DNA of 64,000 nt from contig JACKLX010000005.1 of NCBI GenBank assembly GCA_024235695.1, positions 177,708 through 241,707 of the forward strand, written 5' to 3'. A program made the position numbers and the translations under genes. The notes beneath the pieces are model-generated. The model was not told where the DNA came from, made no database searches, and was given only the letters and a program-made list of their open reading frames with translations. Origin of the DNA: Accumulibacter sp. Lineage in GTDB: Bacteria; Pseudomonadota; Gammaproteobacteria; Burkholderiales; Rhodocyclaceae. Of the stretch, positions 11,091-19,944 are shown piece after piece. Positions within the stretch are counted from its first letter, which is position 1. Every line of letters begins with the position of its first letter.

Positions 11091-13088
11091 ATGTTCAAGA
11101 AAATACTGATCGCCAACCGCGGCGAAATCGCCTGTCGCGTGATGAAAACCGCCCAGAAGATGGGTATCAAGACGGTCGCGGTCTATTCCGAAGCCGACAA
11201 GGACGCCATGCACGTGCTGATGGCCGATGAGGGGGTGTGTATCGGCCCGCCACCATCCAAGGAGTCGTACCTGGTGATCGACAAGATCATCGACGCCTGC
11301 AAGCAGACCGGCGCCGAGGCCGTTCACCCCGGCTACGGCTTTCTCTCCGAGAACGAGGAGTTCTCGCGCCGCCTCGAAGATAACGGCATCGTCTTCATTG
11401 GCCCCAAGCACTATTCGGTGGCGGCGATGGGCGACAAGATCGCCTCCAAGAAGCTGGCGCTGGAAGCCAAGGTCAACACCATCCCCGGTTACAACGCCGC
11501 AATCGAGGATGCCGCCAAGGCCGTTGAAATCGCCAAGGACATCGGCTATCCGGTGATGATCAAGGCCTCCGCCGGCGGCGGCGGCAAGGGGCTGCGCGTC
11601 GCCTACAACGACAAGGAAGCGTCTGAAGGTTTCGACGCCTGCCGCAACGAGGCGCGCAACAGCTTCGGCGACGACCGGGTGTTCATCGAGAAGTTTGTCG
11701 AAGGCCCGCACCACATCGAGATCCAGATCATCGCCGACTCCTTCGGCAATACGGTCTACCTGCTCGAGCGTGAATGTTCGATTCAGCGACGGCACCAGAA
11801 GGTGATCGAGGAGGCACCGTCGCCGTTCATCGACGACAGCATCCGCAAGGCGATGGGCGAGCAGGCGGTGGCGCTGGCCAGGGCGGTCAAGTACCAGAGC
11901 GCCGGCACCGTCGAGTTCGTCGTCGGCTCGGACAAGTCGTTCTACTTCCTGGAAATGAACACTCGACTCCAGGTCGAACATCCGGTCACCGAAATGATCA
12001 CCGGCGTCGACCTCGTCGAATTGATGATCCGCGTCGCCGCCGGCGAAAAACTGCCTTTCGTTCAGGACGACATCAAGGCCAACGGCTGGGCGATCGAGTG
12101 CCGGATCAACGCCGAAGACCCCTTCCGCGGCTTCCTGCCGTCGGTCGGCCGGCTGGTCAAGTATCGGCCGCCGGAGACCACCGAAGGGCAGGTCAGGGTC
12201 GACACCGGCGTCTTCGAAGGCGGCGAGATCTCGATGTTCTACGACTCGATGATCGCCAAGCTGATCTGCCACGGCGCCACGCGCGACCAGGCCGTGCGCC
12301 GGATGCGCGACGCCCTGAACGCCTTCGTGATTCGTGGCGTCGCTTCCAACATCCCCTTCCAGGCGGCGTTGATGCAGAATCCGCGCTTTCTGTCGGGCAC
12401 CTTCACCACCTCTTTCGTCACCGACGAGTTTCCCAACGGCTTCGTCGCCGCCGACGTGGTGCACGACGATCCCGGCCTGCTCGCTGCCGTCGCCGCCTTC
12501 GGCCGCCGTCGTTACATCGACCGCGCGGTCCAGGTCAGCGGCCAGATGCCGGGCCATCAGCGCAAGGTCGGCAGCGAGTGGGTGGTGCAGATGGATGGCA
12601 AGGACTACCCGGTGGTCGTGACACCGATCCCGGGCGGTTACTCGGTCACCTACGGCACCGATCGTTACGATCTGGTTTCCGACTGGAAGTTCGGCGAACT
12701 GGTCTTCCACGGCACCTGCAACGGCGAGCCGCTGTGCCTGCAACTCGAGCGCATCGGCCTGCTCTATCGCGTCGTGCACTTCGGCAAACAGGTCAAGGCG
12801 ACGGTGATGACCGCCAATGCCGCCCGGATGCTGGCCCTGATGCCCAAGAAGGTGCCGCCGGACCTGTCGCGATTCCTGCTCTCGCCGATGCCCGGCCTGC
12901 TGCGCGAGGTGGCGGTCAAGGCTGGCGAACAGGTCAGTGCCGGCGAAAAGCTCGCCGTCATCGAGGCGATGAAGATGGAGAACGTTCTCAAGGCCGAGCG
13001 GGACTGCAAGGTCAAGAAAGTCGTTGCCGAGCCGGGCGAGAGCCTCTCGGTCGATCAGGTGATCATCGAGTTCGAGCAGCAGGACTGA
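11091..13088 (+). CDS. pccA: propionyl-CoA carboxylase alpha chain (biotin carboxylase + biotin carrier)
   Basis: This subunit carboxylates biotin with ATP and bicarbonate and carries the biotin. The N-terminal biotin carboxylase domain runs over residues 1-450, with an ATP-grasp glycine loop ASAGGGGKG and the signature EMNTRLQVEHPVTE. A middle domain (about 470-590) of the PccA type follows. The C-terminal carrier domain has EAMKMEN with the biotinylated lysine near residue 628. It has 665 residues, as expected for PccA. It begins 19 bases after pccB with GGGGAGAA as the ribosome site. The operon ends just after it at a strong hairpin. No methylmalonyl-CoA epimerase is encoded next to it. 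Confidence 0.95.
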   Translation: MFKKILIANRGEIACRVMKTAQKMGIKTVAVYSEADKDAMHVLMADEGVCIGPPPSKESYLVIDKIIDACKQTGAEAVHPGYGFLSENEEFSRRLEDNGIVFIGPKHYSVAAMGDKIASKKLALEAKVNTIPGYNAAIEDAAKAVEIAKDIGYPVMIKASAGGGGKGLRVAYNDKEASEGFDACRNEARNSFGDDRVFIEKFVEGPHHIEIQIIADSFGNTVYLLERECSIQRRHQKVIEEAPSPFIDDSIRKAMGEQAVALARAVKYQSAGTVEFVVGSDKSFYFLEMNTRLQVEHPVTEMITGVDLVELMIRVAAGEKLPFVQDDIKANGWAIECRINAEDPFRGFLPSVGRLVKYRPPETTEGQVRVDTGVFEGGEISMFYDSMIAKLICHGATRDQAVRRMRDALNAFVIRGVASNIPFQAALMQNPRFLSGTFTTSFVTDEFPNGFVAADVVHDDPGLLAAVAAFGRRRYIDRAVQVSGQMPGHQRKVGSEWVVQMDGKDYPVVVTPIPGGYSVTYGTDRYDLVSDWKFGELVFHGTCNGEPLCLQLERIGLLYRVVHFGKQVKATVMTANAARMLALMPKKVPPDLSRFLLSPMPGLLREVAVKAGEQVSAGEKLAVIEAMKMENVLKAERDCKVKKVVAEPGESLSVDQVIIEFEQQD

Positions 13089-13113
13089 GCTGGCGAAGCG
13101 CTCGCTGACCGTC

Positions 13114-13137
13114 GAAGCCCGCCGTCAGGCGGGCTTC
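13114..13137. terminator. bidirectional hairpin between convergent operons
   Basis: A perfect 10-bp stem, GAAGCCCGCC/GGCGGGCTTC, closes a GTCA tetraloop 25 bases after the pccA stop. The minus-strand membrane operon ends at 13204, so the hairpin serves both directions. The tract after it is only mildly T-rich. Confidence 0.75.
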
Positions 13138-13203
13138 CCGCTTGTTGCCGTGGAACGTCGCGATGGCCGGCGCGGCGACCCGACTGCAGCCGCCGACGCC
13201 CCG

Positions 13204-13650
13204 TCACTGGCGTTGATCGCCAGCTGCCAGAAAAGCCTTGATCAAGTGCTGCAGAACCGCCATCAGGGCGGCGCTGGTGATGCCGAACATCAGCACGCCG
13301 TTGGCCGCCTCGAGCGGACCCAGCAACTTCCACTTGCCACTCATCACGATATCGCCGTAGCCCAGGGTGGTGAAATTCACCGCCGAATGGTACACCGCCT
13401 CATGGAAGCTCTCGAACTCGCCGAGCACGACAAACAGTGCCCCCCAGAGCGCCATCTGCAGGAAGTTGCCGGCCATCATCACCACCATCACCACCAGCAG
13501 CGGGCGAACTCCGGCCAGCAGTCCGCCGCCCGACAGGCGCCGGGCCGACTGCCGGATGTAGTACTTGACGACCCAGAAGGTCACCGATACCTGCAGGACG
13601 AGGCACAGCAACATGGTCGCCAGTCCGATCGCCAGATCGATCAAGGTCAT
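13204..13650 (-). CDS. small two-helix potassium-channel-like protein
   Basis: This 148-residue membrane protein has the K+ selectivity-filter sequence TLGYGD at residues 95-100. The filter is flanked by hydrophobic segments at about 5-30, 50-75 and 105-130, as in the Ion_trans_2 fold. No nucleotide-binding or RCK domain is present. The segment before the filter (FHEAVYHSAVNFTT) matches the pore helix of this family. It is the last gene of a minus-strand membrane operon, 54 bases after the DUF2955 gene. A role in ion balance alongside the efflux genes is inferred. Ion selectivity has not been shown for this protein. Confidence 0.8.
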   Translation of the reverse strand: MTLIDLAIGLATMLLCLVLQVSVTFWVVKYYIRQSARRLSGGGLLAGVRPLLVVMVVMMAGNFLQMALWGALFVVLGEFESFHEAVYHSAVNFTTLGYGDIVMSGKWKLLGPLEAANGVLMFGITSAALMAVLQHLIKAFLAAGDQRQ

Positions 13651-13704
13651 CTCGTTCCCCGCTCAAGCACGGTCGAAAAAAAGCGCCCGCGAGCGCGAGG
13701 CGCG

Positions 13705-14703
13705 CTAACGTTCGAGAGCCCAGACCGTCGCCCAGGCGTAGAGGGAGACACCGACGAACAGCACGACACGCGTCGCCGATGCCTGCCACACGTCCTTGCC
13801 GCTGGCGCTGTCTTCGATGGCCGGCCCGAGCAGGATCAGCATGGTCAGCAGGGCATTGCTCCAGAACGACGGTCCGAAGGCGCTGGCCTTGAGCCCGAAA
13901 ATCCGCGCACCGCTCCACAGCGCCGCGCCGGACATCCATAACATCAAGGTCCAAAGGTTGGGCCAGAGCGACAGGCCGAACCAGACCAGCAGGGCCATCC
14001 AGGCGCCCATCATGGTCGACCCCACCAGTTCGCGGCCTGCCGAACGAGCCTTGGCGGACCCCGCCTGCTGGCCCAGGGCAACGGTCTTCATGATCGCCGC
14101 CAGGTAGAAAGACGGGTCGGTCAGCGCGAGGACGAATACCGGCATGACGATCAGTGTCGCCCGCAGGGCGATCCAGCTCGCCGCCTCGCGGCCGAGGCTT
14201 GGCGGCCCGGCCTTTGCCGCCGCCGCCAGCGGCGGGTCGGGAAAGAAGACCTGCGAGACGCGGCTGACCACGACTCCCACGAACACACCGATCCCCAAGG
14301 CCACCCCGATGACCGTGACCAGCGCCTGATCGGCGACGCCAGCGACCGGAATCATGGTGAAGGAGACCACCAGAATCATCGTCAGGGGATTGGCCGTGCG
14401 CAGGCCCGCGAAGAAAAGCCCGTACAGCACGGCGCCGGTCAGGACGATGCCGCCCAGCGCGTAGTACTCGAGCAGGGGCACCATCAGGACACCGGCCACC
14501 ACCAGCATCGCGAGCAACAGCGCCATCGCCGCGCCCTTGAGCAGCGACATCGGCGGACCGGGCTTGCAAAGCAGCATGACCGCCAGCAGACAGACGATGA
14601 AAGGCATCGGCAGCGGCAGACCGTAGGCGACCAGAACCGCCAGGCAGAGGCCGCTGGCCAGTCGCAGGACTGCCTTGTCCGCCGGGTCCATGGGCCAGCT
14701 CAA
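13705..14703 (-). CDS. DUF2955 domain inner-membrane protein (FUSC-like efflux component)
   Basis: The 332 residues are mostly hydrophobic, with about ten predicted helices arranged in two blocks around a short loop near residues 150-190. This matches DUF2955 proteins, which resemble the aromatic-acid exporter and fusaric-acid resistance membrane subunits. Its start overlaps the stop of the HlyD-type adaptor gene by ATGA, so pump subunit and adaptor are coupled. A TolC-type outer-membrane channel is absent from the neighbourhood and would have to come from elsewhere. The substrate is unknown. Confidence 0.78.
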   Translation of the reverse strand: MSWPMDPADKAVLRLASGLCLAVLVAYGLPLPMPFIVCLLAVMLLCKPGPPMSLLKGAAMALLLAMLVVAGVLMVPLLEYYALGGIVLTGAVLYGLFFAGLRTANPLTMILVVSFTMIPVAGVADQALVTVIGVALGIGVFVGVVVSRVSQVFFPDPPLAAAAKAGPPSLGREAASWIALRATLIVMPVFVLALTDPSFYLAAIMKTVALGQQAGSAKARSAGRELVGSTMMGAWMALLVWFGLSLWPNLWTLMLWMSGAALWSGARIFGLKASAFGPSFWSNALLTMLILLGPAIEDSASGKDVWQASATRVVLFVGVSLYAWATVWALER

Positions 14704-15845
14704 TAGAGATAGGTCAGCAGGCTCATCAGCCGGATATACGCCGCACCGAGCGCGTTCATCAGCGGATGATCGCCGGTATACACCAGCACCGAGGCCTGCC
14801 CGCCGACGCGCGCCTGTCGCAATCGCGCCCGCTGCGACACGTCGAACTCGACCGCCACCGGGAAGCGCTGCGCCTGACGCAGCCAGTCACGGCTGTTCTG
14901 GATCGTCGGCAGCGTTCCCGGCTGCGCCTGCTGGCCCGAGCTGACGCCGCTGCCGACGCTCCTGACATGGCCCTGCAATACCTCGCCCGGCATGACGTCG
15001 AGGACAATCGCCACCGGGTCACCGGGGTCGATGTTGCCGAGGTTGTTCTCGGTCATCTCGGCACTGATCCAGAGGTCGTGAATCGCGATCAGCGTCATCA
15101 CCGGCGCGCCAGCCTGCGCGTAGTGACCAACCTCGATACGCAGGTCGGTCACCCGGCCGCTGACCGGCGCAAGCACCTGCGTACGCGCCAGGTCGAGTTC
15201 GGCCTTCTCGATTGCGGCACGGGCGCTGAGCAACTGGGCGTTGTCGTCACCGCTTTCGCCGGCCGCCTCCTGCGCCCGCCGCAGATCGGCCTCGGCGGCC
15301 TTTTCGTGGCTGCGCGCCTGCACCCGGGTGGCCTGCGCGCCCTCGAGGCGGCGCACGGAAATCGCTCCGGGGTCTTCGGCGTAGAGCGTTTCCTGCCGGA
15401 TCGCATCCTTCTCCGCCTTGAGGTGATTGGCCTTCGCCGCCTGCAAGGAGGCCCGCGCCGCCTCGACCGTTGCGCTCGCAGCATTGACCGAACGGCGCAC
15501 CGATTCGTAGTCCGAGCGCGCCTTTTGCAGGGCGATCCGATACTGGCTCGGATCGATGTCGAACAGGGGCGCTCCCTGCTGCACCTCATCGTTGTTCCTG
15601 ACATGCACCTTCAGCACCTTGCCCGGCACCTCGGCAGCCAGCGGCACGACAAAGGCCTGGACCCTGGCCTGCGCCGTGTAGGGAGTGAGCCGGTCGGCGA
15701 CGAAATACCACAGCAGGCTGCCAACCAGCAGGCCCAGCACGAGCAGCGACGCGATTCGCGTCCCCTTGCCGGCGCTGGTCGGCGGCGGCGGTTCCGTGGC
15801 GACAGCGCCTGGCAGCTCGTGCGCTTGTTCGGCTTGCTCGGTCAT
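14700..15845 (-). CDS. HlyD/EmrA-family periplasmic adaptor protein
   Basis: This 381-residue membrane-fusion protein links an inner-membrane pump to an outer-membrane channel. One transmembrane helix lies near residues 30-48 after a polar N-terminus. A biotinyl-lipoyl half domain (VPLAAEVPGKVLKVHVRNNDEVQQG), a long alpha-helical hairpin (about 95-215, rich in Ala, Arg and Glu) and a beta-barrel segment (APVSGRVTDLRIEVGHYAQAG) follow. The order is that of EmrA/AaeA. It is translationally coupled to the DUF2955 gene, so the two probably form one efflux system. Confidence 0.88.
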   Translation of the reverse strand: MTEQAEQAHELPGAVATEPPPPTSAGKGTRIASLLVLGLLVGSLLWYFVADRLTPYTAQARVQAFVVPLAAEVPGKVLKVHVRNNDEVQQGAPLFDIDPSQYRIALQKARSDYESVRRSVNAASATVEAARASLQAAKANHLKAEKDAIRQETLYAEDPGAISVRRLEGAQATRVQARSHEKAAEADLRRAQEAAGESGDDNAQLLSARAAIEKAELDLARTQVLAPVSGRVTDLRIEVGHYAQAGAPVMTLIAIHDLWISAEMTENNLGNIDPGDPVAIVLDVMPGEVLQGHVRSVGSGVSSGQQAQPGTLPTIQNSRDWLRQAQRFPVAVEFDVSQRARLRQARVGGQASVLVYTGDHPLMNALGAAYIRLMSLLTYLY

Positions 15846-15907
15846 GGCTTCCCCGTCACCTCAATTGCCCGCTTGACAAAGCCGGATTCGGTCGCGGCGC
15901 AGCCGCG

Positions 15908-17032
15908 TCAGGCGGCCGGCGTCGACGGATCACCGGCCTGCCCGGCGTCGTCGCGTGCCACGACCCAGCCCATGAAGATCTGGTAACCCAGCGCCAGCAG
16001 GGTGGCGCCGACGAACATCCCGACAATGCCGCTGGCAGCCATGCCGCCGAGCGCACCGAACAGCACCACCGGCATCGGCGCGTCCACACCGCGGCCCAGC
16101 ATCAGCGGCTTGAGGACATTGTCGGCCGAACCGGCGACGATCAGCAGGACGCTGTAGCTGACGGCGGGCACCGTACCGTAGTCGCCGATGGTCCACATGT
16201 AGGCAATCGCCGGCAAGGTGATCAGCAGCGCCGGAACCTGTGCGAGCCCCAGCACCAGCATCACCAGCGACAACACCCCGGCCCACGGAATACCGGCGAC
16301 CAGCAAGGCCAGACCGACGACGATCGCCTGGATGACGGCAACACCGATGACGCCCATGGCGACGGCGCGAACGGTCGCCGTCGACAGCTTCGCCAGCTGC
16401 TCGCCGCGCACCGTGCCGGCGACCCGATCAAAAATCGCCCGCGCGCCGCGCTCGCCGGATTCGCCATAGGCCATGATCACGCCGGCAATGATGAACGAGA
16501 GAAGGAACTGCAGCAGGCCGCCGCCCATGCTGGCGACCATCCCCAGCGCCGCTTTCGCCAAGGTGCCTATCTTCGGCTGCATGCTTTGGATCAGCGCCGG
16601 CAGGTCCGAGTGTGCCAGCGACCAGACGGCATCGAGCCGCTTGCCGACCAGCGGCCACTCGGCAACCTTCGCCGGTGGCGCCGGGATCTGAAAGCTGTTG
16701 TTCCGGATGCTGCCGATCAGGTCATGAATCGAATCGGCCATCGAACTGCCCAGCAGGATGGTCGGCACGACGATCAGGGCGATTCCCGCCACGACCAGCA
16801 GGGTGGCAGCACGTCCCTGCCTGCCGCCGACCCTGGCCGCCACCGCCATCTGCAGCGGGTAGAGGGTGATCGCCAGAATCAGCGCCCACATCATCAGGCC
16901 GAGGAAAGGCGAGAAGATGCGGTAACACAACAGCACCAATGCCAGCACCAGGCCGGCCCGGATCAATACGTCCAGCAGTCCGTCGGACAGGCGCTTCTCG
17001 AGTTGGTGATCGGGCTCGTATGGCATGTTCAT
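15908..17032 (-). CDS. AI-2E family transporter
   Basis: This 374-residue polytopic protein belongs to the AI-2E (TqsA/PerM/YdiK) family. It has hydrophobic pairs at the N-terminus (about 25-75), a soluble stretch near 110-170, and five or so C-terminal helices (about 190-350). The ATG at 17032 was preferred over one at 17095 because GAAAGG lies just upstream. It is first in a minus-strand operon with the HlyD adaptor, DUF2955 and channel genes. Family members export small molecules or act as Na+/H+ antiporters; the substrate here is unknown. A second, only distantly similar AI-2E protein is at 30376. Confidence 0.85.
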   Translation of the reverse strand: MNMPYEPDHQLEKRLSDGLLDVLIRAGLVLALVLLCYRIFSPFLGLMMWALILAITLYPLQMAVAARVGGRQGRAATLLVVAGIALIVVPTILLGSSMADSIHDLIGSIRNNSFQIPAPPAKVAEWPLVGKRLDAVWSLAHSDLPALIQSMQPKIGTLAKAALGMVASMGGGLLQFLLSFIIAGVIMAYGESGERGARAIFDRVAGTVRGEQLAKLSTATVRAVAMGVIGVAVIQAIVVGLALLVAGIPWAGVLSLVMLVLGLAQVPALLITLPAIAYMWTIGDYGTVPAVSYSVLLIVAGSADNVLKPLMLGRGVDAPMPVVLFGALGGMAASGIVGMFVGATLLALGYQIFMGWVVARDDAGQAGDPSTPAA

Positions 17033-17337
17033 GGTGACCTTTCGTTCGTGGGGCAGCGGCATCCGGAGGATGCGGCCGAGCCGATATGAAGGCACGGTCC
17101 GCGTCGGTTCGAGACGTCAAACGCAGCAGCTCGGGCGGCAGTCCGACGGCCTTCCCACCAGCGAAATGACCGCTCGCTGGCCAATCCCCACCGCCCGGAC
17201 CCACCATTGATCTGGCTGACGATCGCTGTCTCCGGCGCCCGCGAGCTGTCGGCTGACTGCTCGGCCGACGACGATCATAACCCGGTTGGCGGCCACCGTG
17301 GCAAGCCGCCCTGCCGCGTGCACCCGGCACACCGGCA
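17033..17337. other. intergenic, no gene seen
   Basis: This stretch separates the AI-2E operon from the DUF2242 remnant. I see no frame with coding character, no clear promoter and no copy of the 16-bp dyad found further right. Confidence 0.5.
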
Positions 17338-17680
17338 CTATCGGTCGGTGACCGGCAGCGGCAGATCGCGCTGCCTCTGGGCAAAGAAGCGGTCGTAGAA
17401 GGGCCCGGCGGGAATCGTTTCGCTGGCCACCTTGACCAGCGAGCCCCCGGACGCTGCCAGCGGGATCGACAGCGCGCCGATCGCCGCGACAGCAAAGCCC
17501 GCCAGGTTCGGGTCCTTCTGGAGTGCGTAGCGATCCTGGACCGCGCTTACGCAGGCCGTCGCCAGTCGCTCCCCTATCCCCGGCGATGCGCTGAAAACGT
17601 CGAAGAAAGATCGGGACATGCGCCTCGCTGGTCGCCTCGATGCCGGCGTCGAAGAGGCGCACGGTCACCGACCACATCGA
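17338..17680 (-). pseudogene. truncated, frameshifted copy of the DUF2242 lipoprotein gene
   Basis: The last 75 or so codons (frame ending at 17338) read GERLATACVSAVQDRYAL...SGGSLVKVASETIPAGPFYDRFF. They match the C-terminus of the intact DUF2242 protein at 42383-43102 at roughly 85% of bases by eye. Just upstream, in another frame, RLFDAGIEATSEAH resembles RLFDANVEETCEAA of the intact protein. About 50 codons between the two parts and the whole lipoprotein signal are missing. It is therefore a decayed paralogue with a deletion and a frameshift. A short ATG frame of 93 codons remains but is unlikely to make a useful protein. Confidence 0.75.
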
Positions 17681-17873
17681 CGGCTTCCAGAATAGCGCCC
17701 AATTTGCACTCGCAACCCGCTTTGCTGCCGCCGAACGTCCATGAACAAGGAACGGCAGAAAAACAAGCTGTCACGGTATCGAAGATCACTTGACCACTGC
17801 AACCTTGGCGCAATGCTTCGCGGCGTCAAGGCCCTGCATCACGGTGCGACCTCGCTGCCGTCACCCGGACACC

Positions 17874-18365
17874 CTAGTGCCCGCGGCCCTGCTTGCCCTG
17901 ATGGCCCTGTTTGCCGTGACCGTCGTTCTTCGGCTTGCCGCGATACTCGTCCCGATCTTCTCCTCCCTGGCGGCGGTAGTCTCCTCGATAGTCATCGCGA
18001 TACTCGTCGCGATTTTCCTCACGACGATAATCATGCCGTCGGTGGTACTGCGGTACGTACTCGCGCTGGTACCAGCTGTTCTGCACAAAGTAGACCGACT
18101 CACCGCAGGCGCCGTAGGCGCCGCAGTGTTTGCGCCAGTTCTTGGCGTGCCCAGGCGGCACGTTCAGGTAGATCGGCTGCCGGTAGGCCGGTATGCGCTC
18201 GATGATGATCGGCTGCTGGTAGATCAGTTGCGGCGGCGCATAGCCGCCAATGTCGAGGCGGCCATAGAAGCCCGGTTGACCGATGCTTGCCGAAACGACC
18301 ACGTCGGCGGCAAGCGCCGGAGCGGCAGCAGCGGCCAGCACGGCGGCGAATAGGAAACGTTTCAT
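17874..18365 (-). CDS. secreted protein with Arg/Asp/Tyr-rich tail, family unknown
   Basis: The 163-residue protein has a clear Sec signal peptide (MKRFLFAAVLAAAAAPALAAD, cleavage likely after ALA). A central segment is rich in Pro, Ile and Tyr (QLIYQQPIIIERIPAYRQP), followed by a Cys-containing stretch (HCGAYGACGESVYFVQ). The tail has imperfect repeats of RDEYR/RDDYRGDYR and ends in a Lys/Gly/His-rich sequence. The core resembles small exported proteins common in betaproteobacteria, but I do not recognise a named family. It follows the small lipoprotein gene on the same strand after a hairpin, so it may have its own promoter or be read through. Confidence 0.7.
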   Translation of the reverse strand: MKRFLFAAVLAAAAAPALAADVVVSASIGQPGFYGRLDIGGYAPPQLIYQQPIIIERIPAYRQPIYLNVPPGHAKNWRKHCGAYGACGESVYFVQNSWYQREYVPQYHRRHDYRREENRDEYRDDYRGDYRRQGGEDRDEYRGKPKNDGHGKQGHQGKQGRGH

Positions 18366-18411
18366 GTGGGACCTCTTGCGGTAAGTGTTCCTGCCAGATG
18401 CGCCCGACGGC

Positions 18412-18439
18412 GCGCCTCCGCAGCTCGCCGCGGAGGCGC
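18412..18439 (-). terminator. hairpin after the small lipoprotein gene
   Basis: GCGCCTCCGC and GCGGAGGCGC form a perfect 10-bp stem with an 8-base loop, 11 bases beyond the lipoprotein stop at 18450. No T-run follows, so it may be a weak or attenuating terminator. Confidence 0.5.
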
Positions 18440-18449
18440 CTTGCCGAGG

Positions 18450-18650
18450 CTATTTCTTGTCGCCCTTGGCCGCGTCCTGGGCGCTCTCGCCAGCTTTTTC
18501 GATCTGCTGTCCGACCTTCTCGACCGCTTTGTCCATCTCCTTGCCGGCCTTCTCGGCCGGGCCTTCCTGTTTCTGGCAGGCGGACAAGGTCACCGGCAGG
18601 ATACCGATGCTGAGCAGCAAGGCTGTGCTGACGGCTTTTCCGAGTTTCAT
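18450..18650 (-). CDS. small Lys/Glu-rich lipoprotein, copy 1
   Basis: This is a 66-residue lipoprotein. The signal peptide ends in the lipobox LSAC, so the mature protein begins at CQKQEGPAEKAGKE and is almost entirely a charged amphipathic helix with repeated EKAG/EKVG units. Two close relatives are at 21923 and 27612. The ATG at 18650 was chosen because AGGAGA lies just upstream and the signal peptide starts there. The 11-residue-like spacing of xEKAGxxxxx recalls LEA-type and YtxH-type stress proteins; this is a resemblance, not an assignment. It lies downstream of a crp-like gene and an osmB remnant on the same strand. Confidence 0.8.
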   Translation of the reverse strand: MKLGKAVSTALLLSIGILPVTLSACQKQEGPAEKAGKEMDKAVEKVGQQIEKAGESAQDAAKGDKK

Positions 18651-18780
18651 TTTCGCGATCTCCTGGCGGACCACCTGGCCATGACGGCGGCAACCAACCG
18701 GTCACAGCCGCGGCGGGGCAAGGGCAATGAACAGGCGATGTGCACCCGGCTGGCAGGGCAGGCGCATTGCCGGTCGATCG

Positions 18781-18990
18781 TCATTTGCTGACTTCGTGGC
18801 CGACAACACCGCCGACGACTGCACCGCCGACTGTTCCGAGCGCACTGCCGCCCGTAAGGACAGCACCTCCAACGGCACCGACGCCAGCGCCGACAGCGGT
18901 GTTCTTTTCCTGCGTCGACATGCCCGAACAAGCACCGAGGCCGAACAGTACTGCTGCGGCAAGCGCACCAAGCGTAACCCTCCCTGCTCC
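18781..18990 (-). pseudogene. osmB-like gene lacking a start codon
   Basis: In the frame ending with the TGA at 18783-18781, the sequence encodes VTLGALAAAVLFGLGACSGM followed by STQEKNTAVGAGVGAVGGAV and a tail ending GGVVGHEVSK. This is the complete lipobox and glycine zipper of the two OsmB-like proteins at 21578 and 27257. The expected MKTIR start is gone: upstream codons read GAGR and run straight into the end of the crp-like gene (stop at 19011-19013) with no ATG, GTG or TTG in frame. A deletion seems to have joined the two genes. Expression by an unusual start or by coupling cannot be excluded. Confidence 0.7.
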
Positions 18991-19010
18991 CGGGCGGCCG
19001 GCTTGCTTCG

Positions 19011-19718
19011 CTAGCCCATCCCGCGGGCGTAAGTGGCGTTATCGGCCTCGTAGCACCCGCAGGAAGCAGCTTCCAGGCCATGACGGTCGAGAATCGTGAT
19101 GTTCCCGCGGCTGTAGCTGATCAGTTTGCGATTTTGCAGTGAAGTGGCGGCCTTGGTCACACCGACCCGACGCACTCCCAGCATGGAAGCCAGGAATTCG
19201 TGCGTGCCATGAAATGCGTCCGAGTGCGCCCGGTCCTGCGTCATCAAGAGGCAACGCGCGAGACGCTCTTCGACGACATGAAAGCGGGTGCAGGCGGTTG
19301 ATTGCGCCAGTTGACCCATCATCACGTGCAGGTAACGCTTGAGCAAGCCGTGCAGCGCCGGGCTGAGTGCGAGTTCACGGCGAAACGGCGCCGCGTCCAT
19401 TCGCAGGGCAAGACCGTCCCCCTGGACCAGGGCGCTGAGTGGCGAAACATCGACCCCAAGGATAAGCGAGATCCCGAGCATGCCTTCGTCGCCGACCAGG
19501 CCCACCTCCAGGCTGCCACAACCGTCGATCGGCGTTAGCAGGGAGATGTAGCTGGTGGTGGGAAAGAAGACGTGACGAATGCGCTCGCCGGGTTCGGCCA
19601 GGACCTCGGCAAAGGTCAGTTCGACCAGCTCGCAGGCGGCCAGTAGACGCCGTCGGCCTTTGTGCGGCAGGGCCTCGATCAGACGATTGGCTGCAGAGGA
19701 AGACTTGGTGATTGACAC
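19011..19718 (-). CDS. Crp/Fnr-type transcriptional regulator, copy 1 (divergent)
   Basis: This 235-residue protein has an N-terminal cyclic-nucleotide-binding-like beta roll (about 15-125) and a C-terminal helix-turn-helix ([22 protein letters not shown]). The GTG at 19718 is the likely start, with GAGGGG just upstream. The open frame runs further up to 19931 but without coding character. At the position of E. coli CRP Arg180 it keeps Arg, but Val replaces Glu181 and Lys stands at 185. The cAMP phosphate-binding Arg-Ser pair is not recognisable. It is clearly related to, but much diverged from, the pair at 19945 and 26025. A candidate operator half-match lies upstream at 19863. Confidence 0.85.
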   Translation of the reverse strand: MSITKSSSAANRLIEALPHKGRRRLLAACELVELTFAEVLAEPGERIRHVFFPTTSYISLLTPIDGCGSLEVGLVGDEGMLGISLILGVDVSPLSALVQGDGLALRMDAAPFRRELALSPALHGLLKRYLHVMMGQLAQSTACTRFHVVEERLARCLLMTQDRAHSDAFHGTHEFLASMLGVRRVGVTKAATSLQNRKLISYSRGNITILDRHGLEAASCGCYEADNATYARGMG

Positions 19719-19862
19719 GTCGCCCCTCGCGATGAAAAGAAGAAACCGGCAACCGCAAGGGCAGTGCTCCAATCGCGGTGTCGGACGCGGACGATCAGTA
19801 AACAGCGTCGTCCGGAAAGATGCTTCAGAGCACCAAGTGTGGATTGAAGCTTGACGACTGTC

Positions 19863-19878
19863 TGGACGGTGGCGCACA
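19863..19878. promoter_or_regulatory. Crp-like dyad site 1
   Basis: TGGACGGTGGCGCACA matches 11 of the 14 fixed positions of TGTnCGCTAGCGnACA. It lies 145 bases upstream of the crp copy 1 start. No good -10 is seen at the standard spacing, so it is the weakest of the series with a gene assigned. Confidence 0.4.
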
Positions 19879-19944
19879 TAGGGGCGCTGCCATGTGCCTG
19901 TGGCACGCTGCGGTAGCAGTGGCGACGGCACCCGATGCGCCGAC

